From NCBI RefSeq assembly GCF_000330725.2, contig NZ_AMZY02000007.1:62001-126000 (forward strand): DNA of 64,000 nt, read 5' to 3'. The position numbers and the translations under genes are program-made. The DNA is from Mariniradius saccharolyticus AK6 (lineage in GTDB: Bacteria; Bacteroidota; Bacteroidia; Cytophagales; Cyclobacteriaceae). This document shows, piece by piece, positions 43,920-52,561 of this stretch. Under the pieces are notes generated by a model. It did no database searches and was not told the origin of the DNA. It saw nothing but the letters and a program-made list of their open reading frames with translations. How positions within the stretch are numbered: position 1 is the first letter of the stretch; each line of letters begins with the position of its first letter.

Positions 43920-46097
43920 ATGAAAAGGCTGGAATGGTTCATAGAAGCGCTCCTAAACAGTTATGCACAGGTATTCTTTTCCAACAACAAATGGTTTGGA
44001 ACTATCCTGATGGCGGTGACTTTTGTGGATTTTTACGTGGGAATGTATGGATTTTTCGCTGTCAGTACAGCCTTGCTGACAGGTCATTTTTTGGGTCTAT
44101 ACGAACCCAACGTACGGCAGGGATACTATGGTTTCAATTCCCTTTTGGTAGGTGTCGGTCTATCCATCTATTTCGAGCCAAGGCCATTGCTGCTGGTTTT
44201 GGTGGTTTTTTCCGGCATGCTCACCGTCTTTGTGGCCTTGGCATTTGAGGGAATTCTGGGCAAATATGGACTGCCATTCCTGAGCATTCCTTTTATTCTT
44301 GTCTTTTGGACTTTAAGGCTGGCTACGCGTCAATTTGAGGCTTTGGGATTGAGCGAACGGGGTGTCTATTTCCTCAATGAACTCTATTTGTTGGGTGGAA
44401 AAAACCTCGTCGATATGTACGAATGGTGGAACCAAATCCCTTTCCACACCTCCATCAAGGCATATTTCCTTTCCATCGGAGCGATATTTTTCCAGCAAAA
44501 CATCTTTTCGGGTTTTTTTGCTGCACTTGGCCTGTTGATTTATTCCCGGATCGGATTCACCCTTTCACTTCTTGGATTTTATATCGCCTACCTTTTTTAT
44601 ATTGCTTTAGGAATACCCTTTTCCGAAATATCCTACAGCTACATCGGCTTCAATTATATCCTCACGGCCATTGCGCTTGGGGGATACTTCATTATTCCAA
44701 ACAGGAACACCTATCTCAGCCTGCTATTCATTATTCCGATCACAGCCATTATCGGAATCTCCCTGCAACAGGTCTTTGACAAGCTCTATTTGCCGGTATA
44801 TTCTTTTCCATTCAATATCACGGTCCTTTTGTTTTTGTATGGATTAAAATTTAGGGTTGACAACCGTATCGGTCTCAGCACGATCTTTTGGCAGCAGCAA
44901 TCACCTGAAAAAAATCTTTACAATTTTGTCAATTACCAAGAACGGTTTGGCAACGGAAGCCCTATCCCAATTTATCTTCCCTTTTTCGGAGAATGGTCAG
45001 TCACCCAGGGCCACAATGGTGCCTTCACCCACAAAGATGACTGGAAACATGCTTGGGATTTTGAGATCAGGGACGATCAGGGCAAAACATTTCGCGATGA
45101 GGGTGATTTTGCTTCGGATTACTTCTGTTTTGACAAAAACGTTCTTGCACCCGCCGACGGAGTAGTAGAGGTCCTTGTCAATGACATCGAAGACAATACC
45201 GTCGGAACCAGAAACCTCGACAAGAATTGGGGAAACACCGTGGTGATCAAACATTCGGAATTTCTCTACAGCAAACTCAGCCACCTGAAAAAAGGCTCTA
45301 TCCTACCCAAAATCGGAGATAAAGTCAGTAAAGGCGAAATCATCGCCAAAGTGGGAAATTCCGGCAATTCCGCATTTCCCCACCTTCATTTCCAGCTGCA
45401 GGCGACGCCATTCATCGGCTCAAAGACGATCGATTACCCGATCTCCGACTTTTGGATGAGATATGCAGGAACCGAAAGCCTCGAGGCAGTAGGCATTCCA
45501 CCATTGGATGCGGTAGTTTCTTCACTTACAACAAATATGCAATTGAAGAAAGCATTCTCATTTGTCATTGGAAACCAATTCCATTGGGAAACCAACAAGG
45601 GTGAAGCTGTGGTGTGGGAAGTGAAAAGAGACTACTGGCTCAATACCTACCTGGAATGTCAGGCGACCGGTTCCAAGGCCTTTTACAAATTGGACGAAGG
45701 CACCCTGCATTTCATTCATTTTACCGGCGATCGGGAATCGCTCCTGTATTTTTTCTTTCTATCAGCCTACAAAGTGAGTTTTGGGTACTCCAATAGGCTT
45801 CGATTGCAGGACACCTTCGCCATCAATATGGTCTTCCAACCGAATAGGCTTTTCGTACAGGATCTATTTGCACCGTTCTACAGATACCTGAAGGGAGAAT
45901 ACACGCTCAATTATCCCGAAAAAGCCCGGGGAATTGGCTTTCAGCCGATCCAATTGGATGGAAAGATCACGAAATCGGCATTTGGGCAAGAAATGGAAAC
46001 TTCACGCTTCCAGTTCCTGATTGCAGCTAACGGCCTTCAAAGCTTTGAATTCAAAAACAGACACTCCCAAATTAAGGCAACATGTACCGCAGACTGA
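43920..46097 (+). CDS. Urea-transporter domain fused to M23 metallopeptidase
   Basis: 725 aa. The N-terminal about 310 residues have about ten membrane helices with the duplicated UT signature: GYYGFNSLLVGVGL near 69-82 and a second copy, YIGFNYILTAIALGGYF, later. Residues about 345-505 form an M23/LytM domain: WKHAWDFE supplies zinc ligands and PHLHFQL the HxH. About 200 uncharacterised residues follow. UT channels move urea or small amides; M23 domains cut peptidoglycan or bind it. The fused pair suggests a channel with an extracytoplasmic hydrolase. Within the six-gene operon (14 bp after the decarboxylase). Confidence 0.88.
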   Translation: MKRLEWFIEALLNSYAQVFFSNNKWFGTILMAVTFVDFYVGMYGFFAVSTALLTGHFLGLYEPNVRQGYYGFNSLLVGVGLSIYFEPRPLLLVLVVFSGMLTVFVALAFEGILGKYGLPFLSIPFILVFWTLRLATRQFEALGLSERGVYFLNELYLLGGKNLVDMYEWWNQIPFHTSIKAYFLSIGAIFFQQNIFSGFFAALGLLIYSRIGFTLSLLGFYIAYLFYIALGIPFSEISYSYIGFNYILTAIALGGYFIIPNRNTYLSLLFIIPITAIIGISLQQVFDKLYLPVYSFPFNITVLLFLYGLKFRVDNRIGLSTIFWQQQSPEKNLYNFVNYQERFGNGSPIPIYLPFFGEWSVTQGHNGAFTHKDDWKHAWDFEIRDDQGKTFRDEGDFASDYFCFDKNVLAPADGVVEVLVNDIEDNTVGTRNLDKNWGNTVVIKHSEFLYSKLSHLKKGSILPKIGDKVSKGEIIAKVGNSGNSAFPHLHFQLQATPFIGSKTIDYPISDFWMRYAGTESLEAVGIPPLDAVVSSLTTNMQLKKAFSFVIGNQFHWETNKGEAVVWEVKRDYWLNTYLECQATGSKAFYKLDEGTLHFIHFTGDRESLLYFFFLSAYKVSFGYSNRLRLQDTFAINMVFQPNRLFVQDLFAPFYRYLKGEYTLNYPEKARGIGFQPIQLDGKITKSAFGQEMETSRFQFLIAANGLQSFEFKNRHSQIKATCTAD

Positions 46098-47422
46098 TTT
46101 TCATCGCACTGCTTGCAATTCCCGGGGCATTTGTCCAGGCCCAGCAGAGCCTTCCACAGGTGGATGCCAAAACCTATGAGCTATTTCAACAAGGTGCTTG
46201 GGACAGATTGATCGAGGAAGGCAACAAGGCCATTCAGCAGGGTATAGATTTCTATTACCTCAGGGTAAGAATGGGCATTGCCCATTATGAAAAAAGAAAT
46301 TACCACGCAGCCATTCGACACTTTGAAAAAGCAAGAAAATTAAACGATTCTGAATCCTACGTCCAGGAATACCTCTATTATGCCAATTTGTTTTCGGGAA
46401 GATCTGCGGAAGCCAAAGTAATTGCCGCGGGATTTGATCCAGTCTTGAAAAAAAAGACTGGAATTGAGAAACTTCCCGTAGTTTCAAGACTTGATCTTGC
46501 CTACAATTTTACGGGACAAATCGACCCCTCGGTGATTGAAGACTTCAATCCTGATGTTCCGATCGGTACGGACGGTTCACAGTTTATCCCAGACTACCAC
46601 CATTACTATTTCGGAGGCTTGGGGCTAGACCTTTCTCCACGTTTCTCGATTTATCAAGGATACTCCTATCTCCAGGTAAGTCATTTGTTGTATAGTCAAT
46701 CGGCAAACGAACAAATTCTGGACAAAACGTTTGCCTCATCTGTACATCAATACTATGTGGCGGCCAACTTGCTTATTGGCAAGGGTCTCACGCTCCTGGG
46801 AGGGTTACATTTCGTCAGAAGGATTTTTCCTGTGACCAGCACCATCACCTCCGGGCCTCCCGGTCCATCCGTGGAATCCACCGTAATTTCAAATGCGGGA
46901 GAAAATGACCTTACCGGATTCGTCTCGCTTTACAAGCGACTGAATCGAGTCACCATTGGAGCTTCCTATTACAGAGGTTCATTGGGCAATTTCACCCAAA
47001 ACCAAGCGGACGGCAAAGTCATCATTTTCCCTTTCGGAAATCTAAACCTTTATACCGCATCTACCGCTTCCCTGCATCAGCAGGATTTCGGGGGAGGGAA
47101 TAACAGCGCAAACTTTGTTTTTGACCAACAAATCGGATTGAAAACTACAAGATGGCTTTGGGTGGAAGGGTATGGGACATTTGGCAATATGAACAACTTC
47201 TTCATGAATGACGGTTTGCTGGTTTTTAACCGCATGGATACCATCAAGCAAAGACTCGGCGGGAGGCTTTTGATCCTTCCTTCTTCCAATCTAAAACTGA
47301 CGTTGGACTATACCCTTTTTCAAAATCAAAGTGAATTTTTTCCTGTTTCTGCGGGCGAAAATCTCAACACGCAGACTTACAACACACAGGCAATCACAGG
47401 CATCATCACATGGACATTCTAA
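46082..47422 (+). CDS. TPR-containing outer-membrane barrel protein
   Basis: 446 aa. Signal peptide (FIALLAIPGAFVQAQ), two to three TPR helices (about 30-130: FYYLRVRMGIAHYEKRNYHA, AAIRHFEKARKL), then about 300 residues of alternating aromatic strands ending in W-T-F, an outer-membrane barrel signature. The start overlaps the UT-M23 gene by 16 bp. Function unknown; probable surface or export partner of this operon. Confidence 0.8.
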   Translation: MYRRLIFIALLAIPGAFVQAQQSLPQVDAKTYELFQQGAWDRLIEEGNKAIQQGIDFYYLRVRMGIAHYEKRNYHAAIRHFEKARKLNDSESYVQEYLYYANLFSGRSAEAKVIAAGFDPVLKKKTGIEKLPVVSRLDLAYNFTGQIDPSVIEDFNPDVPIGTDGSQFIPDYHHYYFGGLGLDLSPRFSIYQGYSYLQVSHLLYSQSANEQILDKTFASSVHQYYVAANLLIGKGLTLLGGLHFVRRIFPVTSTITSGPPGPSVESTVISNAGENDLTGFVSLYKRLNRVTIGASYYRGSLGNFTQNQADGKVIIFPFGNLNLYTASTASLHQQDFGGGNNSANFVFDQQIGLKTTRWLWVEGYGTFGNMNNFFMNDGLLVFNRMDTIKQRLGGRLLILPSSNLKLTLDYTLFQNQSEFFPVSAGENLNTQTYNTQAITGIITWTF

Positions 47423-47433
47423 CCAAAAAGATC

Positions 47434-48084
47434 ATGAAACCTTCAAATGAAAGTCAGTCTTATCAGCGGCACTTCTTAAATACCATTGTGCTTTCCCTGC
47501 TATTTAGTGGGTTTGTCGCTATGGAAGCCTTTGCACAAGACAAAACCACTGAGGCCTTCAAGCAAAGCTATTCTTTGGAAAAAAGCCAAGATTACAAAGG
47601 AGCAATTGCTTCCTTAGGGCAGGTGTATGAGGCAGATGGATACGAAATCAACCTGCGGCTTGGTTGGCTGACCTACCTTGCCGGACAGCTATCCGAATCA
47701 TTGGAGTACTACAACAAAGCGGTTGCCTTGAAGCCTTATGCCATCGAGCCCAAATTAGGTCTGGTTTTGCCCCTTTCGGTACAGGGCAAATGGAACGAAG
47801 TGGAAGAAATCTATCAAAAAATACTTCAAATTGATCCACAAAACACCTTGGTCAATTACAGACTGGGATTGATCTATTACAACAGGGGAAGCTATGATAA
47901 GGCGGATCCTTATCTGGAAAAAGTGGTGAACCTGTATCCTTTTGATTATGATGGATTGATTTTGCTAGCGTGGAACAAGCTGAAACTCCAAAAAACCAGG
48001 GAAGCAAAAGTACTATTCCAAAAGGTCCTGCTGAACTCACCGGAAGATGCGTCTGCACTGGAAGGCTTGAAATCGATCAAATAA
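47434..48084 (+). CDS. Periplasmic TPR protein
   Basis: 216 aa from the ATG at 47434; an ATG at 47410 overlaps the previous stop and would add 8 residues. A signal peptide (TIVLSLLFSGFVAMEAFAQ) is followed by four TPRs (YEINLRLGWLTYLAGQLSES and similar). Last gene of the operon. Probably a periplasmic adaptor for the other products. Confidence 0.85.
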   Translation: MKPSNESQSYQRHFLNTIVLSLLFSGFVAMEAFAQDKTTEAFKQSYSLEKSQDYKGAIASLGQVYEADGYEINLRLGWLTYLAGQLSESLEYYNKAVALKPYAIEPKLGLVLPLSVQGKWNEVEEIYQKILQIDPQNTLVNYRLGLIYYNRGSYDKADPYLEKVVNLYPFDYDGLILLAWNKLKLQKTREAKVLFQKVLLNSPEDASALEGLKSIK

Positions 48085-48197
48085 GGAAATCACGCAAAAC
48101 CAAGCATTTCCAAGCTAAACAACTCGACTTTACCCATAAAGCCGAAAAATCACTATCCTATGCTGACTTCAGGGTTGCCTGAGTAATTTTTATCACA

Positions 48198-48209
48198 TGA
48201 CAAATGTCA
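48198..48209. promoter_or_regulatory. Fnr/HcpR-like dyad upstream of the MBL/rhodanese gene
   Basis: TGACAAATGTCA, the same dyad as at 41162, about 100 bp before the start codon. No gene lies in 48085-48307. Confidence 0.55.
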
Positions 48210-48307
48210 TCTTATCCCTTGTTTTGTATCGTGAATGTCGGAATCACCGATGACGAGGTTTTCGGTCCGATCTCAGGTATATTGAAACAAGTCAAAAATC
48301 ATATCAT

Positions 48308-49711
48308 ATGTTCTTCGAATTAGTCTATGACAAAAGTTTGGCACAAGCCAGCTACGTAGTTGGCTGCCAAGCAAAAGGTGTCGCCGCAGTGATCGACCCA
48401 AAAAGAGATGTGGATACCTATCTCAACATTGCAAAAGCCAATAACATGAAAATCACCCATATCTTGGAAACGCATATCCATGCGGATTTTCTGAGTGGTT
48501 CGCGGGAATTGGCGGCCTTGACCGGTGCCGAAATGTACCTGTCCGACGAGGGCGATGAAAACTGGAAATATGAATTCCCCCACAACAAAGTCAAGGGCGG
48601 AGATGTCATCAAAATGGGCAACCTTACCTTTGAAGTCATCCATACCCCAGGACATACACCAGAAAGCATCAGCTTTCTTTTGACCGACAAACCGGCTACC
48701 ACTGAACCCGTGATGCTCTTTACGGGAGACTTCGTGTTCGTCGGCGACGTTGGAAGACCTGACCTTTTGGAACAAGCTGCGGGTATCAAAGGCACGCAGG
48801 ATATCGGCGCTGCACAGATGTTTGATTCCCTACACAAATTCGTCAAGTTGGGGGATTACCTTCAAGTTTGGCCGGGCCATGGGGCAGGTTCTGCTTGCGG
48901 CAAGGCCTTGGGCGCTGTACCGATGACCACTGTCGGGTATGAGAAAATCAGAAACTGGGCACTGCAGCTCTTGAACGACAAGAAAGCCTTCTCACAGGAA
49001 CTTCTAGCAGGTCAGCCCGAGCCGCCTAAGTATTTTGCGATGATGAAAAAACTCAACAAGGTGGACAGAAAACTGGTGACCACAGTCCCAACAATCAAAA
49101 ACCTGAGCCAAACTGAATTCGCACAAGTCAAAGCCCAAGGAGCAAAAATAATCGACACCAGACCTTGGCCCGACTATGCCAAAGGATATCTGGGAGGAAC
49201 CTTGAGCATCACCAACAACAACTCATTCTCCACGTGGATGGGCTGGTACGTCAGCTATGATGAGGAATTCTACGTCATTGCCGAAGACGCGCAAATAGAA
49301 GATATTACCAGAAAACTGATGCGTATCGGATTGGATAACCTCGCTGGATACATCACGCCTGCGCAGCTGAATGCCTATGAAGGCGGTAAGCTCGAAAGCT
49401 ACGCACCTATCGATTTTGAAACCGCACAACAAAAAATTGCGGAAGGAAAGGTACAAGTCGTGGATTTGAGGGCTGCTTCAGAGTTCCAAAAAGGCCACAT
49501 CGAAGGCGCGGAACATATCTTTGTAGGAAAACTTACCCAAAACCTGGACAAGATATCCAAAGACAAGCCGGTCATCATCCATTGCCAAAGTGGCGCAAGG
49601 TCTGCAATCGGCTATTCCATCTTGGCTGCCAATGGATTTGACAATATCCTAAACTATGCAGGTGGATGGGCAGAGTGGTCTGTCAAAGAAAACGAGCTGG
49701 TAAATAGCTAA
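48308..49711 (+). CDS. Metallo-beta-lactamase hydrolase with two rhodanese domains
   Basis: 467 aa. The N-terminal metallo-beta-lactamase domain has THIHADFLSG (H-x-H-x-D of the persulfide dioxygenase type), TPGHTPES and FTGDFVFVGDVGR. Residues about 255-350 are an inactive rhodanese without catalytic Cys; 360-465 are an active one with IIHCQSGARS. Members oxidise glutathione persulfide or shuttle sulfane sulfur. Cytoplasmic. Possibly under the same Fnr/HcpR-like control as the PqqD operon. Confidence 0.93.
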   Translation: MFFELVYDKSLAQASYVVGCQAKGVAAVIDPKRDVDTYLNIAKANNMKITHILETHIHADFLSGSRELAALTGAEMYLSDEGDENWKYEFPHNKVKGGDVIKMGNLTFEVIHTPGHTPESISFLLTDKPATTEPVMLFTGDFVFVGDVGRPDLLEQAAGIKGTQDIGAAQMFDSLHKFVKLGDYLQVWPGHGAGSACGKALGAVPMTTVGYEKIRNWALQLLNDKKAFSQELLAGQPEPPKYFAMMKKLNKVDRKLVTTVPTIKNLSQTEFAQVKAQGAKIIDTRPWPDYAKGYLGGTLSITNNNSFSTWMGWYVSYDEEFYVIAEDAQIEDITRKLMRIGLDNLAGYITPAQLNAYEGGKLESYAPIDFETAQQKIAEGKVQVVDLRAASEFQKGHIEGAEHIFVGKLTQNLDKISKDKPVIIHCQSGARSAIGYSILAANGFDNILNYAGGWAEWSVKENELVNS

Positions 49712-49731
49712 GCAGATTCCCATATTTCACC

Positions 49732-49759
49732 AAAAAGCCCGATCGCTCGGGCTTTTTTT
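49732..49759 (+). terminator. Rho-independent terminator
   Basis: AAAAAGCCCGA-TCGC-TCGGGCTTTTTTT, an 11-bp stem with T tract, 20 bp after the MBL/rhodanese gene. Confidence 0.92.
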
Positions 49760-49867
49760 GTTTTGTTAGAATTACTTGCTGTTTCAAGCTATTCGATCAA
49801 AACCGCGGAGACTAAATCGCTTTTCTTTTTTGCACTTTAACAAAATCTATGTCACTCTAGCTGGTTA

Positions 49868-50551
49868 CTAGAGAAATGCCCAACCCACGAAAAGCCCGTA
49901 ATTTGGCTTGAAGTCCTTTTCTGGCCCATATTGATCCAAATTGGCACCCAGGCCAAAATTCAGCGCGTCTTTCTTAACGCCAGCCCTCAATTGCAAAAAA
50001 CTACGCGCATGGAAATTCTGGGCCGTGTTATGGATATACATAAACTGCACCCGGGTGTACAAGTTGGTCTTTGGAGTAAGCTGGGGTTTGAACTCATAAA
50101 TTCCAAAAAGCTCCACGTTTCGGCTGGAGTTGAGAAACAAAGATGCAATCGTCACTGCGACCCACTTTTGGTTTGTGAATGAGTGCTGTGCCCCGACAAG
50201 CGGAGAAAACCCAACCCGATTATTAATGGTCGTTCCTGCCACCAGGCCAAAACCTTTGTACAGCGTATAATTGATCAAAACCGGCGCAACCAAATCCAAT
50301 TCCTCCCTTTCGTTGTCATAACTCGTGGAAAATGAAGACACGTTAAGAAACCCAAATTTGCTATTTGGGCTGAATTTCCTTTTCACTACCATTTGGAAAA
50401 AGAGCCGGTTGTTGCCAGCCATAAATTCAACAGGTGTTGGAACTTTCGGTGCAGTCGCTTGGGCTATGGCTTGGTAATGTGCACTGAAAAAAACAAGCAG
50501 TAAAAGGACAAAAAATCTGGAATGGGGAGAATTTCGAATAGCGTCTTTCAT
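49868..50551 (-). CDS. Exported outer-membrane-like beta protein, unknown
   Basis: 227 aa from the ATG at 50551, chosen for its signal peptide (RFFVLLLLVFFSAHYQAIAQ). The mature part is amphipathic beta strands with Tyr/Phe at strand ends, closing in LFVGWAFL, a barrel-type C terminus. No family recognised. It lies downstream of the Crp-type regulator on the same strand. Confidence 0.75.
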   Translation of the reverse strand: MKDAIRNSPHSRFFVLLLLVFFSAHYQAIAQATAPKVPTPVEFMAGNNRLFFQMVVKRKFSPNSKFGFLNVSSFSTSYDNEREELDLVAPVLINYTLYKGFGLVAGTTINNRVGFSPLVGAQHSFTNQKWVAVTIASLFLNSSRNVELFGIYEFKPQLTPKTNLYTRVQFMYIHNTAQNFHARSFLQLRAGVKKDALNFGLGANLDQYGPEKDFKPNYGLFVGWAFL

Positions 50552-50627
50552 GATATAAGGATTATTTCCCGACAAAGTTCCGGAATTGAAAGCGGTAAAA
50601 AGTTGCTCCAAAGCAAGGATTTGAAAG

Positions 50628-51197
50628 CTACAGCTTTGCTTTGAGGCGGCTGAGCGTGTAGGGTGATACACTGAGGTAGCTGGCGACGATTTTGCTTGAG
50701 AGCCTGTTCAAAATCGTCGGATATTCCTTCAGCAGCCACCTAAGCCGATCCAGGCTATCTGCGGATTGGAGATTGTAAATCCGTTTTTGGGTGGTGATGT
50801 AGGCGGATTCGAGAATGTTCCGATATATTTTGTTGACGGCCGGTTCGCTCTCCACCAAAAAATAAAAATCCTCCCTCGATATATAATAGACGGTTGTTTT
50901 TTCGAGGCATTGGATGGACTCGATCGATGGTTCCCTACTAATCAGACTCATGAACGAAGTGCCGAATTTTCCTTCAAACGCAAAATATCTTGTGTTTTCC
51001 ATTCCGCCTTCACCTGTCGAAAAAATCCGCATACAGCCTGCGACAACAAAATAATTGAAACGACATACCTCTCCCTGTCTAAGCAAATACTCGTTTTTCC
51101 TGCACTTCTTCTCTTTGAAAAACGAAGAAATGAAAGCCAATCTCTCTTCAGAAATATTCGTCTTCTCCTGGAAATAAGCTTTCAACGCTGGATGCAT
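50628..51197 (-). CDS. Crp/Fnr-family regulator of the nos region
   Basis: 189 aa, cyclic-nucleotide-binding barrel (about 20-115) and a C-terminal helix-turn-helix (SSKIVASYLSVSPYTLSRLK). Cysteines at about 32, 45 and 55 are scattered and do not form an Fnr-type N-terminal cluster. Divergent from the Rrf2-RIC-nos operon; a candidate, though unproven, for recognising the TGACAAATGTCA boxes. Confidence 0.88.
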   Translation of the reverse strand: MHPALKAYFQEKTNISEERLAFISSFFKEKKCRKNEYLLRQGEVCRFNYFVVAGCMRIFSTGEGGMENTRYFAFEGKFGTSFMSLISREPSIESIQCLEKTTVYYISREDFYFLVESEPAVNKIYRNILESAYITTQKRIYNLQSADSLDRLRWLLKEYPTILNRLSSKIVASYLSVSPYTLSRLKAKL

Positions 51198-51296
51198 ATC
51201 CCAAAATAGGTAAACAAGACAGGAAAAGAAAATCCCGCAATTGAGGTGCCCTCTTCCGGTTTCCTATTGAGTCGAAATTTTTAAAAAAATATTATC

Positions 51297-51310
51297 GGAT
51301 ATTTTTGTCT
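51297..51310. promoter_or_regulatory. Rrf2-type operator, nos operon, distal site
   Basis: GGATATTTTTGTCT, one mismatch from GGAYAWWTTTRTCC, in the divergent region between the Crp and Rrf2 genes. Confidence 0.55.
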
Positions 51311-51322
51311 TTTTTATAAAAA

Positions 51323-51336
51323 GGATATATTTGTCC
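51323..51336. promoter_or_regulatory. Rrf2-type operator, nos operon, proximal site
   Basis: GGATATATTTGTCC, 16 bp before the Rrf2 start. Confidence 0.6.
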
Positions 51337-51352
51337 TGTAATACAACCGAAG

Positions 51353-51784
51353 ATGTTTTCGAAGACCTGCAAATATGCCATCAACGCCATGATCTACGTG
51401 GCAACGCTACCCACCGAACAGGAGCGCGTCGGCTTGAAGGAGATTTCGAAAGCGATCAATTCACCAGAAGCCTTTACGGGAAAAATCCTGCAGGCCTTGG
51501 TCAGGGACGAGCTTCTTGCATCGACGAAAGGCCCAAATGGCGGCTTTTTTATCGCAAAAAATCCCGCCGAAATCGTCCTTTCCCAAATTGTGGAGTCGAT
51601 CGACGGAGACACGCTTTTTACAGGCTGTGCATTGGGGCTTGAAAAGTGCTCCGAAGAGCACCCCTGCCCTGTACATCATAAGTTCAAGGCTATCCGCGAC
51701 CACCTGACGGGCATGCTAATGACGACAAGTCTCAAAGATGTCGCTGAGCGGGTGAATGTGGGCATCAGCTTCCTGAAGTATTAA
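51353..51784 (+). CDS. Rrf2-family [Fe-S] regulator, NsrR-like (nos operon)
   Basis: 143 aa, paralogous in layout to the regulator at 34184. Winged helix with TGKILQALVRDELLASTKGP and wing NGGFFIAK; cysteines C92-x6-C99-x5-C105, the same spacing. It heads an operon with RIC and the nos genes. Two operator-like sites precede it. Confidence 0.92.
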   Translation: MFSKTCKYAINAMIYVATLPTEQERVGLKEISKAINSPEAFTGKILQALVRDELLASTKGPNGGFFIAKNPAEIVLSQIVESIDGDTLFTGCALGLEKCSEEHPCPVHHKFKAIRDHLTGMLMTTSLKDVAERVNVGISFLKY

Positions 51785-51825
51785 AAAAAATTTGAATCAA
51801 TAAAAGACAAAAAACTCCCACAAAA

Positions 51826-52557
51826 ATGACTACAGAAATGGAAAACCTCGCAGAAAAAAAAGTCGGACGAATCGTGGCCGACAATTTCCGAACCGCACAA
51901 GTCTTTTCACAATACGGAATAGACTTCTGCTGCAAAGGTGGCATCACCTTAAAGGCTGCCTGTGAATTGAACGGTGCATCGGTCGCATCTGTCCTCAGTG
52001 ATTTGGAAAAAACGATGACAACCCCCGAGGAGGTCCATTTCAGAGATTTTGGGATGACCGACTTGATTGACTACATCGTCGACACTCACCACAAGTATGT
52101 TGAGAAAACCATCCCGGCCCTCAAGGCCTATCTCCAAAAACTGGAGCATGTACATGGCGACAGACATCCTGAGCTGTTCGAAATCCGCAGGCTGTTTTTT
52201 GAAGCTGCCGACGCTTTGACAATCCATATGAAGAAGGAGGAACTAATACTTTTTCCCTACATCAAAGCCATGGAAGAAGCCCAAAAGAGCCATTTCCCCC
52301 TTTCTAAACCCCACTTTGGACATATCGAAAATCCCATCCACATGATGGAAGATGATCATGCTGGCGAGGGCGAAAGATTCCGCATCATTTCTGAACTCAG
52401 TCATGGCTACACCCCGCCCAAAGACGGGTGCCAAACCTACAGAGTGGCCTTTGCGATGCTCGAAGAATTTGAATACGACCTCCACACCCACATCCATTTG
52501 GAAAACAACATCCTGTTCCCAAAAGCTTTGGAAGCCTTTGAACTCCTGAATTCATAA
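51826..52557 (+). CDS. ric: Di-iron Fe-S cluster repair protein RIC (ScdA/YtfE)
   Basis: 243 aa. The N-terminal ScdA domain has QYGIDFCCKGG at 29-39. The C-terminal hemerythrin-like four-helix bundle carries the di-iron ligands (VDTHHKYV, IHMKKEELILF, MEDDHAGEGE, HTHIHLENNILFP). It repairs Fe-S clusters damaged by NO or oxidants. 41 bp after the Rrf2 gene, 4 bp before the next. Confidence 0.95.
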   Translation: MTTEMENLAEKKVGRIVADNFRTAQVFSQYGIDFCCKGGITLKAACELNGASVASVLSDLEKTMTTPEEVHFRDFGMTDLIDYIVDTHHKYVEKTIPALKAYLQKLEHVHGDRHPELFEIRRLFFEAADALTIHMKKEELILFPYIKAMEEAQKSHFPLSKPHFGHIENPIHMMEDDHAGEGERFRIISELSHGYTPPKDGCQTYRVAFAMLEEFEYDLHTHIHLENNILFPKALEAFELLNS

Positions 52558-52561
52558 TCCC

